Positions 12,475-23,130 of a stretch of DNA of 64,000 bases are shown piece after piece. A program made the position numbers and the translations under genes. Source of the stretch: Gnetum montanum (lineage: Eukaryota; Streptophyta; Gnetopsida; Gnetales; Gnetaceae); the NCBI GenBank assembly GCA_015680685.1, contig MNCI01022125.1, positions 693,662-757,661 on the forward strand, given 5' to 3'. Each line of letters starts with the position of its first letter. Position 1 is the first letter of the stretch. The notes below the pieces were generated by a model, which was given only the letters and a program-made list of their open reading frames with translations, searched no databases and was not told the DNA's origin.

Positions 12475-13368
12475 CTCACTATGAATGTGATCAAACCCTT
12501 GCTCTAGATTGTATTTAACTCTTGTTCTAAATTGTGAATTTGGAAATTTTATATTTTTCTTTTGGTTATTTATGATAACTTGTATTTCTAATAGTGCATT
12601 CAATGCTTATGGAAGTGATCTTTCATAGCATAAAATATTCTTATGAAAATATCATCTTTTCATTTATTTTCTTTGTATTTCTTTTTAAGTCTTATAATAA
12701 CTTATTTTATTTCTTTCATACATTATGAAGGATAGGATTGACATTATGTAGCCTTGGGCAATAGGGTTTAGAGTAATTGGTCCTTTAAAGCTTAGGATAT
12801 TGAGGCTTATTCTTGGATCTCTGCTTCCAATCATATGATCTCCTTGATCATCTTTTATTATTGCGATCTTTTCTTTGTTTATCCACGTAGCCTCTTTTAG
12901 GATCTTCCCTTAGCTGCAAGTATTATAATAGTTTATCCATCTTCTCTTCTATTCGTAGGAGTATGTATATGATGTACTCCATATGATGTTCAAGAAGAAG
13001 ATGATGTTGAGTGTTATTCCTCTAATCTACCAATATCGTAGGAAATTCTAGCATTCTTTCTAAGGCTATCTTTAAGAGCTTCATCTGATCATGAACTTTC
13101 TTCATGATTTTATTTTACCCATTTTTATATACTCTAATTCTTTTTCTCTCTTGCATCTATATGATACATTAGCCTATATTCTTTTTTCCTTGTACTCCTT
13201 CCTCCATATATAGTGTTGGATTGATTAACTATCCCATATATTTATCTCATACAACGATCCTTTATTTACAAATCATTATAACTTCTTGACACATCACTTC
13301 ACTCTAATTTTGATAATTATTATTCTAGTTCTATTTTCTTCATAACTATTTATCCTCATAACCAATCT

Positions 13369-13388
13369 TCAACAAGTCTCTAATACCA
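13369..13388 (-). other. Primer-binding site of element X copy 1
   Basis: On the minus strand TGGTATTAGAGACTTGTTGA follows the 5' LTR directly. Eleven of the first twelve bases agree with the canonical initiator-Met-tRNA site up to one C-to-T change and a weaker 3' part. Confidence 0.8.
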
Positions 13389-14321
13389 TGTTAGAGTTTG
13401 GTTTTACGTCTCTTAAACAACTCTAATTATATAAGGATCATTTAGATTATGAGAAAACTTAACACATGGTTCATTGATTAAACAATTCATCATTATACAT
13501 CTTTCATAATTGTATTATCTATATCATGTAGTAATTCTTGGTATTAATCAAACTTATTACAAATATTTTGTTTGTAATATATTCTTCTTTGGGTATATCC
13601 TTACAATGTCTATCTTTGCTTGTTACTCATGATAGATCTTCTAGTCCCCAACTGGTCATTCTTACATGGGCTAGGATCTCATGGATCCCTTCAGTGATTC
13701 ATAACTTCGCTTGTTATAAACTACTACCTCAATTGTAGCCTATCCCTCTTCATAATCATTCTCTTTACTCCATCTTAATTGTTTGGATGGTCTTCTCTTC
13801 CTCTTTTGGAACCTAGACTAGATTATGAATGATTTACCTTAGACCTTCTCTTCCTATTTAGAAAACTAGATCCTTCTTCACTTCTTTCATTTACATTACT
13901 TCTTTATCCTTTTGGTTTCTTGGGTCATCATTATGAATACCATTAATAATAATTACTACTATATTTTATTATATTTCTTAATGTTGACTAATTTTTTTAT
14001 TTGAACATGCACCTTAAACTTCTTGTGGTTCTTATTTTAATTGTCTTTTGTACAACACTATGTTCAGTATCTTCTCTTATGATGCATCATTTCTTGCACA
14101 TATTATCTTCTTAATCTTTAGTTGTTTCTTAGCACATCTCTTCTTTTCAATGTTACTTCTTCATTATTAATTGATAGTTTCTTATGTTCCATAAATAGGT
14201 TGTAACTATTTATATGATAAATCACATTTTTTGTTATGAATTTTTTTATAAGCAATTACAAATAATCTTGAATGGTTACAACACTGATGATTGTAGATTG
14301 TGTTACAATCATATTCTAACA
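13389..14321 (-). repeat. Family X copy 1, 5' LTR
   Basis: A 933-bp LTR with intact inverted termini TGTTAGA and TCTAACA. It is homologous to 9027-9947 and to the X copy 2 LTRs at 29760-30519 and 32382-35272. Confidence 0.9.
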
Positions 14322-16559
14322 CACACAAAAAATAGCAATGGAAAGAACTAGAAGAATAAATGCATAAGAAAATTAAAGGTGTCTAATATTTGGCAAATAT
14401 CAAACTCTCCGAAATGCCAAGGATCAAACCAAACAAGTTACAAAAAGATCAAGAATATCAAAACATTAAATCTTATCTTAGATGACATCCAAACTCATGG
14501 GACTTAAATCATAATGTTAAATTAACTCATTTCCATAATCCAAGAACTATGAAAGAGGGGTTATAAAAATAAAAGATAAATAATATATCCCAAGGTCAAA
14601 AAATAGGCACAAATCAAGTAAGATGAAAAGGGATTATCATGATCAAACCTTAAAGCTCATAGAATCAATACTCACATAAGTGCAAGACCAATTGAGTGCT
14701 TTATGTCATGTAATCACTACCATCACTAGAAGATAAGATTGAGCTCACTTACTCCTAACGTCAATTCATTAAGGATTCACAAGTGGATCCTTTCCATAGC
14801 AGGCATCTACCTTTCTTACCCTATTAATGGGACACTCATGGATTCCAAATAACTAGTGAGATGTTAGAATCAAATGAGAGGTCTTTCCCTTGGATAGTCA
14901 AATCTCATTCTCTACTTTGCCTAATTGAATTTCTTTCATTGAAAAAAATGGACAAGAATAGAATGGAATAGATAGAGAATAAATTATGAACAAGAGAGAG
15001 AATATGAGAGTACAACATCACTAGGTCCCCAACCAATCATTTAATTAGCTCATGAGAGCACATGATCATGTCCTAAAACTTGTGAGAGATCCACTACTAC
15101 ATCCCTTCACTGCTACTCATCCACATAGCATGAATAGACATCCAAGTCTTCTATCTAATTGTAAGATCATACCTACCACTAGCATTTTTATCTATCCTTG
15201 ATTATTCCATAGTCTAACCATTGGTGAAACGAAATTAAGTTAATGTGCTACAAATCATCTAGAAGTCAAGATTTCAGTTTGGTTTTCCTCCATGCATGTA
15301 AGCAGAACAAGTTCCTTAAATTTGGTTTTACCAAAAATCTCTTATCAATCCCTCTAGCTATGCTAATTGGTCCTAATTTCAATAGTAATTACAATTACAT
15401 GACCAAGCAATTGGATTCTCATGGTCTAGATATGATCATGATTTGGGTCAAGAATTATGATCTTAAGTCCTAAAAAATGGATTCAAGAATTGGGTGAAAG
15501 CACCATTTAGCATTACCAAAGTTCATTAAGAGAGAGACTTGTAGATCTTCATGATCATGGAAAAATATGAGCAAAATATTACCTTGAACTATTATGTTTG
15601 GAAGCTAACTAATCTAAGCAATAGGTTGAACATGAGATAAACTTCACATGGTTATTGGTCCAACCACTCATTTTGACCTTACTTGAGTGATTACATGATC
15701 AGTCTAGGATGGTAGAAATACCAATTTTTGTGGAATAAAAAGCTTGGAATAGCATCAATATTTCCATTACTTCTTATTCATTTTTCTTTTCTTTTTCTCT
15801 TTTTTTCATCTTTTTCTTTCTTTTGTTTTTTTATTTTCATTTTTCATTTATAAATATCTATTTTCCCATTCATTATTTTATATTTTCTTGCATGAGAAGG
15901 AGGTTTTTGAATGATGCATGAAAACTATGAAAATGATTAAAATATCAAATCACCACCTAGAGCATTCAACTTGCACAAACATGAGAATCCATTTCTCATC
16001 ACATGGCATGCATAGATTTGTGAAAAGCAAAAACCCCTTCTGACCAAGGTAGTGAGGCATGACAAGCATGTGCACCTTGATGCAATCATACCAATCAAAC
16101 ACATCCAATGGTCATGAGAACCCCTAATGATATACCCTTTTCTTTCCAATGATCAAGCACTCTTTTGATATTCTAGAGCTCATACCCTAAGGTGTGGATC
16201 CACCACCTGCCCATAGTTCTAGTAGCATTAGCTTCAATAGCTTACAATGTGAGTCCTAGCTCCCTACTAAATCTAAGCCAAGTTCACTAATAATGGATAA
16301 AGGGAAAGTGGATGGATGAATTTTGTGATGTGGTCATTCCATCAATCAAGGCTTTACTTTAGATCCATTTAGCACTCTCACATCATCATCACATATGTAA
16401 CTCATCCATCCACTGTTGACTTATTGGATGAGCATTCATAAAGCAAATTAATTAATTTTTCATGTTTATACAAAACACACTCAAGAAAAGTATCATCACT
16501 TAGAGCCACAGTGTTCATCTTGCTAAGCAAAGTTCTAGGAGGATTGGTAGATGGGTGAA

Positions 16560-16655
16560 AGCCTAACCACTCCTCTTTGAGTGGTTGCACCTGGGATTGA
16601 ACCTAGGTCTTTGACTTAAGAAACAAGCACCTTACCATCACTCCAAATAACGGTC
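16560..16655 (-). mobile_element. tRNA-derived SINE-like head
   Basis: On the minus strand an A-box-like TGGAGTGATGG (16635-16645) is followed about 33 bp later by GGTTCAATCCC (16593-16603), an exact match to the Pol III B-box consensus. The same sequence, more decayed, occurs at 49940-50100 and shares flanking sequence on the B-box side. A decayed tRNA gene is possible, but the shared flank favours a SINE family. Confidence 0.6.
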
Positions 16656-16663
16656 CCTAAATT

Positions 16664-16735
16664 TAGGGCTAGGAGTTGAACTCACATCCTCCAAGTCCAT
16701 ATCCCAAGTCTTAAGCATCTTTCTACTAGCTACAC
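16664..16735 (-). mobile_element. Second tRNA-like head
   Basis: On the minus strand GTAGCTAGTAGAAAGATGC (A-box region) is followed by GAGTTCAACTCC (16672-16683), which fits the B-box. It lies head to tail with the previous unit. It does not form an intact tRNA that I can fold by eye. Confidence 0.45.
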
Positions 16736-17639
16736 ACTCAAAAGAATATAAAAAATCAAAATTGAATAATCATTAGTATCAAAAATAAATACACACAAAG
16801 AATGATACTAAAGAAATATCAAATCAAAATTGATAAATCTATATAAACAAACATGCACACCAAATGTACCAAACTAAAAGAATAAGAAAACTAGAGAATG
16901 ATATATCTTTAGTTTCATAAAATATGCATATAAAAATATACACTAAACAAAAAAACCATACTATACCACTAAAGCCATTACATGAAGAACTCTTTCCTCA
17001 TAACTAAATTCAAGGTTGATACTTGATAATCTCCCTTTTTTATTAACATCATCAAATGACAAAGGAGGTAATTGAAATTCTTCATAGCATTCCAAATGTT
17101 GAACTTGCTCTTTAGAGGCACACTCTCCTTGGCCCCATTTCTTTGAAGATTATGATAAGAAAGTGGATGAACATGAATTCTCACAAGTGGTTGTGTTCTT
17201 CTTTCTCTTTAAAAAAATGCTTTCATCTATGAGATAATGAATTTTATGCCATGGGACAAATATGATTATTGTAATACTACCCAATAGTATATGATGATAA
17301 AAAATGAGAATAGTACCTTGCATTAAGGAACTAAATATGTCTCCATTGTGGCCGATTTAAAATTTCCTTCTATAATGGCATAGAGGATCATGATGGACAT
17401 TGATGAACCTATGACTGGTAAGATAGTTGGGCATTGCATAAGGTATTTAGTTCATGGCATACTAACTTTCATGGTAGGAAGAAGGATGACATGAGGAATA
17501 TTGTTGTGATATAGAGGAAGCACTCCAACGATCAAGTTCCATCCCTTGTTGAATTTGTGGCTGAAAAAAAGGGACCATAAGGATAAGATATTTGATCATA
17601 ATAAGGCCTCTTACACATTACCTTGCTTTCACTCATATC

Positions 17640-18317
17640 TTATGGTATAACTAACTTCATAGTTGCTTTAACAATCTTATTTTCTAAATCCTTAAGACAT
17701 GATGCTATCTTTTGATTTAACACATCCCAAACCTTATCAACAACATCAACAAGGTCTACTAAAGTCTTTTTTGTTTTCATGCTTTCTTGCACAAGGGCTT
17801 CATCAACATTAGAAGGTTGAATCTTACATTCAACATTCTTTATATTCTTCAAACATTTGAAATTTATGTTGACTTCCTCTATATTGGCATGCTAATGCCA
17901 TTCATCTTCTAATTTAGCTATGACATCTAATACAGCAAAAAATTGAGCCACTCACCACTAGTATAGCCTACTCATGACATACATATCCATCCTTTTGCAA
18001 GTTTGTAGCTATAGTTCTTCTACCATGATCATTAATTGGTCATGTTTGCTAAACCCATGATTTGGACATTAATTAAATATGCAAGTATACCATTCTATCT
18101 ACCTCCAATGATTCATTGGTACCCTACTTCTATCTTGATATCTTCTTTCTAAGGTTTTCAACTTAAGCATAGGATTTGGGTGGAAGAGCATGATACCATA
18201 TTTTATCATGATCAAATAATGTAGGATGAAAAAGACAAACTTTCTACCACTCATTGTTCCATCCTTGTAGCTCATAAGTGATGAAAATAGTTTAAATATA
18301 AAGCTACAAATCACCAT
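17640..18317 (-). pseudogene. Remnant open frames in family G internal region
   Basis: Two minus-strand frames of about 70 residues (18099-18317 and 17640-17852) have a more protein-like composition than their surroundings. The second is acidic and Lys/Val-rich with a heptad-like pattern around LVDVVDKVWDVLNQK. They sit 0.7 to 1.4 kb downstream of the primer-binding site, where gag or another first ORF would lie. No domain could be identified. Confidence 0.3.
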
Positions 18318-19044
18318 TCAACTTCCTATTAATGTAGGGATATCAATCATACCAAGATTTTTGATTCTACTCTCCTTAATGCTTTCAATTCAAATGCAAA
18401 CTACTTCATGGATTTGACCCTAGTAGGTACACAAATAATTGCTCATCTAATCCAATAATACCTCCATTCAAATAAAGGTAATACAAATGTGGAATTATGG
18501 ATTACTTTAGATCACCACAAGTATAGCTCTGGTCCCATGAACAAATATGTATGAGCCTTTTTTTCCTAGAATCATTCATGTTGTAGCAATGGGAGTGTCT
18601 ATGAGAAGGTTCTACCTACTTCTTAGCATGTATGAATTCATACTCTTTCTCCACAATTGTATCACAATGCTCTTGCTTTTCATGAGTAGCATACTTTTAT
18701 TATTGAGATGACATAGGTTCATAATCTACCAAATCCACAATGAAGCCTTGATTAGACAAAGCCTCCTTAAGGGCAACAGGTGCAACTTCTCTAAGTTTTT
18801 TGAAAAAATTTTCATGTGCATCACATCATCATCCCAATTTGTCTTAATGAAATTTTATTACAATAGGAGGTGTTGCTTTATTCACCATGCTTTTGAAAGT
18901 GATTTGGACCAATTGAGGTTTCAACTTTAATCAATTTTCATTGCTCAATTCAACTATGATTTCTTTCATCCTTTATTTTCTACAGAATTAACTTTAAAAA
19001 GACAATTATGAATGTATCAATATTTCAAGGTAATTCGCCAATGT

Positions 19045-19065
19045 CTTCCCTAGCAACAATACCAA
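19045..19065 (-). other. Decayed primer-binding site of family G
   Basis: On the minus strand TTGGTATTGTTGCTAGGGAA directly follows the LTR end CTCTATCA. It differs from TTGGCGCCGTTGCCGGGGA mainly by C-to-T and G-to-A changes at CpG or C-rich positions. Confidence 0.6.
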
Positions 19066-20039
19066 TGATAGAGGCCCCACCAGTTTTGACTAATTATATT
19101 TATCATACATAATGTAATGTGATATGTTTGTAAGCTTTGAAGATGATGTTAAGTGGATTGCCAAGAATATTCATGTATGTTATTGCGTTCAAGAAATATA
19201 AAAGATGATATGATACATATAATATAATGAAAGCCTATGTTTATGTGATGGAGAGTTAAGAAAATATTTATAATTTTATATTTCATAATGTTTATGTATT
19301 TTATAAATATAAGAATATAACAAATATAAACACACACACACACACATCACAATCCCTCATGGGAACAAGCATAATGCTTATAAACACTTACATGTGTTGC
19401 AATCCCTTATGGAACAAATGCAACACTACATATAAAAAGTAATAAATGACTCTTAGTTACAACCTTAATGGCCCAACACCATGTTATATAGTTATGACAT
19501 CTTTAGATAAGGATGAATTGTTGTAGCTTGATAAAATAAAAATTACATAAATATTTTTAATGTTTTAATATTGTAAGGCATTAATGGTATAAACAGAGAA
19601 AATACCATGAGCTTTATTCACCATGTAAACATTGTATTCCACATCGACCAAATGGTTTCAAGCTACGTAAGCAAGATAGCACTCTGACAAAGTCTAGCTA
19701 CACTTGTGAAAGTAAAAACTCAAAATACACACATAACAAAGAAAGAAATCAATTTACCCAAGGGAGAAAGAGTTCTTCACACAAACTAGATGCCAAAAAC
19801 CAAATGGAAATGAAAGTTAGCATAATATATATGTGAGAGCTCATCTTGAGTAATTAAAGTTTTCACAATATAAAGGTAGAGGTTCATCAATGCCTAGAAG
19901 TCAATGGAGGTCTATCAATGCAGCTTGAGCTAATTGGATCACACTTTAGGCACTTGGATCAAAACCTTGGCAAGGAGGTGGTGTGCTAACATAGGGACAT
20001 TAATGTAGGAGGATGCATTAATGTAGGGGAGTCAGCACA
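19066..20039 (-). repeat. Family G 5' LTR
   Basis: On the plus strand it starts TGATAGAGG and ends GTCAGCACA, 974 bp. It aligns to 6031-6980, including the shared CA repeat (about 19331-19344). Confidence 0.75.
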
Positions 20040-20310
20040 TTCTCCTAACAGTAAACCAAGGGGAATCCTAGATGAAACCTAGAATATAAAAGAACATGTC
20101 AAAAGGACCTTAAGATTTTCAAACAAGATTAGAAATGTTCTAAGAAGCTTGAGACATGCACACAATTCAAAAGTATGCTACAATAGACAAGGGAGCACAC
20201 CTAGGAAACACAAACCATAATAAAACATGCTAGACTATAGACACACGGTGTTTGAAACACTTTCTAATTCTAACACTTAAAAAAGATATATCAAATGCCA
20301 CTATATGCCT
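20040..20310 (-). mobile_element. Second copy of the family G 3' internal end
   Basis: This stretch, immediately upstream of the G 5' LTR in element orientation, matches 6981-7240, the sequence upstream of the 3' LTR. A true 5' LTR should be bordered by host DNA, so this implies a second internal region joined to the same LTR. Confidence 0.6.
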
Positions 20311-21339
20311 AATCAATTATGAGAAATTTTATGGCTTAATTATAAGTATATTACTTAATATCTCTAAACCATGCAATATTATTACTTATGGATGTATATT
20401 TCAATTTTTTGATCTTGATTTCTCATTCTTGAAATGAGATTTAGTTTGTCTACCTCCATTACTAGTTAGCAAATACTCATTTCATTTATATTCTATTCAA
20501 CATTATAAGAAACCATAATTGCTTTCCTAAATGAGAATGTCAATTGATGAATAATAAGTACACCTAAAGTCATAACATATGAATTCAACTAGTCTTACAT
20601 TTTTCTTAGTTAAATTCATGGAAACATTTCATGCAAGCTATAGCTAATACAAAATGTTGTAAAATATCATTATCTTCTTCAACATAATTTGTAGTTAAGT
20701 ACAAATGATAATATCATATGATCAATTCATGATAAGGGATTATTATTTCTTGTATTATTTAATCCAGAATGAAGTTGCATATTATTTATGTAAAGAATCA
20801 TTTTAACAAAGTGAAAAATAGTAATAACTATTACTAAATTAAATACTACAAAAAAATGTTATGCAAAAATGTAAACTATGCTAAATAATTGGTCCTCAAT
20901 TAGTCATCAACACTCTTGGATAAACCAAGTATTTTTTTCATGATTGAGTTACACTTAGATTACATTACGCATGGTAAATAATTCTAATATGTAAAAATAA
21001 ATGCATTAAAAATAAAATAATCTATTATCAAAGTGATTAATATGTAAGCAATAATCAAAATTTTATTACTGACCAAAAATTAGTAATTGTGTAACTAGTT
21101 AACTTCTACACAACTACAACTATTTTATGCTCTTATTATCATAAAAAAAAGGGCTATTTATAGTTATGTATGTTAGCAAAGGGCCTAGAGATTGAAGCTA
21201 GGTTGACAAGCATTGACCAGATGTACTATTAATTATTCATCTCTAGTATATACCTATGATTAAAGATTTAGCTTCAATAGTATAACATAAACTATTTAAC
21301 ATTGAAATTTATCCTATAAAATCCTATTTTTTCCCAAAT
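20311..21339. other. AT-rich intergenic sequence
   Basis: No gene or element terminus recognised. Confidence 0.45.
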
Positions 21340-21580
21340 GTATAAAACTTTATATTCTTTTTCAAATGTAAATTACTTTATTTTAATTTTACATACTTGG
21401 ATAATATTGATTATTTAAACTAAATGTTCAATCCTAGGAATACACTCATTTGATTTTAAGATAGATATAGCCCTACACAAATGTATAAAATACTACATTT
21501 CATTTTCATATACTTAGCTGATATTAATTATTTAAACAAACTATGAAATCTTAGAAAATCTTAAACATAGGTTGTTAGCT
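21340..21580. repeat. Tandem repeat, about 120-bp unit, block 1
   Basis: Two units share the order ACTTTATTTTAATTT, CATACTTGG, GATATTAATTATTTAAAC, then an AATCCTAGG-type segment and TTGATTCTAAGATAGATA. The same unit returns twice at 22105-22340. Confidence 0.7.
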
Positions 21581-21650
21581 AATTGATTAGTTAGTACTAC
21601 CAAGTAATGAAAGGTTCTAGGTTCAAAGCTCAATACTAGCATCTTATGCT
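21566..21650 (+). mobile_element. tRNA-like SINE head
   Basis: TTAGCTAATTGATTAGTTAG resembles a Pol III A-box region. GGTTCAAAGCT at 21620-21630 resembles a B-box at suitable spacing. It is decayed and may be either a SINE or a tRNA relic. Confidence 0.45.
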
Positions 21651-21674
21651 AGCCTAGCGGCATTATTCTAGGCT

Positions 21675-21915
21675 TATTACTAATTATCTCCTTACCTTCA
21701 AAAAAATATCTTATGTTTCTTTTTCTTTTACTAGAATGAACTAATATAGCTCCAACACACTAATGTTGTGACCATACTCATCACAATATGTTGCCTAGGC
21801 ATATTACTAATTCTCACCTTACCTTCAAAAAATATCTTATATTTTTTTTTATAAGAATGAATTAATCTAGCTCCAACACACTACTGTGTAACCACACTCA
21901 TCATAATATGTTACG
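21675..21915. repeat. Two-copy tandem duplication of about 120 bp
   Basis: The segment TATTACTAATT...CTTACCTTCAAAAAATATCTTAT...CTCCAACACACTA...ATAATATGTT occurs twice in succession, at about 21675-21795 and 21796-21915. Confidence 0.8.
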
Positions 21916-22104
21916 CTACGCATCATCACAACTCTGGAACCAATATAGTTAAAACATCATATTGAAAACAAACATGAACATCAATTAACTTTGGAAACAT
22001 TGGAATGATTGGGATCAGAAACTCCTCACTCTTCACTATACAAAGGTGTGTATTTCAACATGATATACAAGTATAATTAATTGGATATGGCATGTAAACT
22101 AGAA

Positions 22105-22340
22105 AGCATAAAAAACACTTTATTTTAATTTCACATACTTAGTTGATATTAATTATTTAGACTACCTTTACAATCCTAGGCATACAACCACTTGATTCTA
22201 AGATAGATACAACTCAACAAAAAGGTATAAAATACTTTATTTCAGTTTCACATACTTAACTAATATTAACTACTTAAACTAACCATGCAATATCAAGTAT
22301 ACAATACTTGATTGTAAGTTAGAAATAACTCCCAAAGAAT
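22105..22340. repeat. Tandem repeat, about 120-bp unit, block 2
   Basis: Two further units of the 21340 repeat, separated from block 1 by the 21675-21915 duplication and about 190 bp of other sequence. Both include a TTTCACATACTTA segment followed by a GATATTAATTATTTA-like segment. Confidence 0.7.
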
Positions 22341-22995
22341 ATTAATGTATATTAGGTATCTTGATAACAACTTCGTATATATTTTTAAGCATATAGCTAC
22401 TTGATTTTGACATTAGTACAAAAATTGATAAATTCTGGGTTAACAAACTAATGAATTCATAATTAGGCTATTAATTTTTAATAAAAATCCAACTTTTATA
22501 GGTCTATTTTAATTACACCATGAGAAAGAAAAACTAAAGTGTTCTCATACTATATTAAACCATATGTAGTCTATTGTACCAGCTTAACTTCAATCATTAT
22601 CTTTTGCAGACTTCTAAGTATATCTCAATGTACTAAGACACCATTAGCATTAAACCTGTAACTAGTAAAATGCACCAATATATACTATCTTTTAGAATGT
22701 ACTAAGATATACCATTGATATTCTATATTTTGGTTAAATTCTTAAAATTAATTTAATAAATTACAAAGATAGAATAAAAATTGTCACAAACCTTATCATA
22801 AGTGATGGATTTATGAAAAGAAATGTACATCTAAATTTTGCCAATTTATCCAAGTTAATACATAAAACAATTTTCCAGTAGAGTTTAAAGTAATAATCTA
22901 CGATGGTCTTGAAAGCACAGGAAAAGTTTCTATCATAGTATACAGTATTTCATATCAAGAAGTCAAGAAATTATTAAAAATTAAGTGTTATGGGT

Positions 22996-23130
22996 TTACA
23001 TTTCTATAGTTGAACTAAGGGATTGATTATTCAGGTTGAGTCCACATGTATATCCTGGAGCATGAGAAGTAGAGCTAGTTGCTATAAATCCTTGAAACCT
23101 TGAATCTTTACAATTTGTACACTCATCAAG
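22996..23130 (-). CDS. MADS gene exon 7 (C-terminal domain and stop)
   Basis: 135 bp in phase 0 after acceptor AACTGCAG, encoding 44 residues from [14 protein letters not shown] to LSSTIEM and a TAA stop. It is rich in Ser, Thr and Asn, as MIKC C-terminal domains are. It matches no C-terminal subfamily motif that I know. It is short for the family. Confidence 0.85.
   Translation of the reverse strand, partial: LDECTNCKDSRFQGFIATSSTSHAPGYTCGLNLNNQSLSSTIEM

Larger units (their letters stand above)
9027..14321 (-). mobile_element. Family X LTR retrotransposon, copy 1 (non-autonomous, nested in family G)
   Basis: The ends are exact: the target-site duplication CACAC is present at 9022-9026 and 14322-14326. 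The right LTR runs TGTTAGAG...TTCTAACA. Read on the minus strand, the right LTR is followed by a primer-binding site, TGGTATTAGAGACTTG, close to the initiator-Met-tRNA complement TGGTATCAGAGC. The internal part (9948-13388, 3.4 kb) lacks reverse transcriptase and integrase. It contains a decayed coiled-coil frame and two A-runs of about 30 bp. A second copy lies at 29760-35272. The LTRs have diverged clearly, so the insertion is old, but younger than the family G element it interrupts. Confidence 0.9.
14327..19044 (-). other. Family G internal region, right part
   Basis: Continuation of the G internal sequence beyond the nested element. It holds only short minus-strand open frames, a pyrimidine-rich tract at 15770-15870 and SINE-like pieces at 16560-16735. 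No gag, protease, reverse transcriptase or integrase motif could be recognised. Confidence 0.5.
6031..20039 (-). mobile_element. Family G gypsy-like LTR retrotransposon (degenerate, with nested insertion)
   Basis: Two related LTRs of about 950 bp in the same orientation bound this region (3' LTR 6031-6980, 5' LTR 19066-20039). Read on the minus strand, the 5' LTR is followed at once by TTGGTATTGTTGCTAGGGAAG, a recognisable decay of the TTGGCGCCGTTGCCGGGGA primer-binding region common in plant Tat/Athila-type gypsy elements. A polypurine tract lies just before the 3' LTR. After removing the nested X element the internal part is about 6.8 kb. I find no reverse transcriptase, RNase H or integrase motif, only short open frames on the minus strand, so it is either non-autonomous or fully decayed. 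No matching TSD is visible. The right flank resembles another G internal end, so the unit may be part of a tandem LTR-internal-LTR array. Confidence 0.7.

Noticed and set aside
20040-20044. Target-site duplication for the family G element
   Set aside because: The flanks are GTCAT on the left and TTCTC on the right, which do not match; the right flank is more element sequence.
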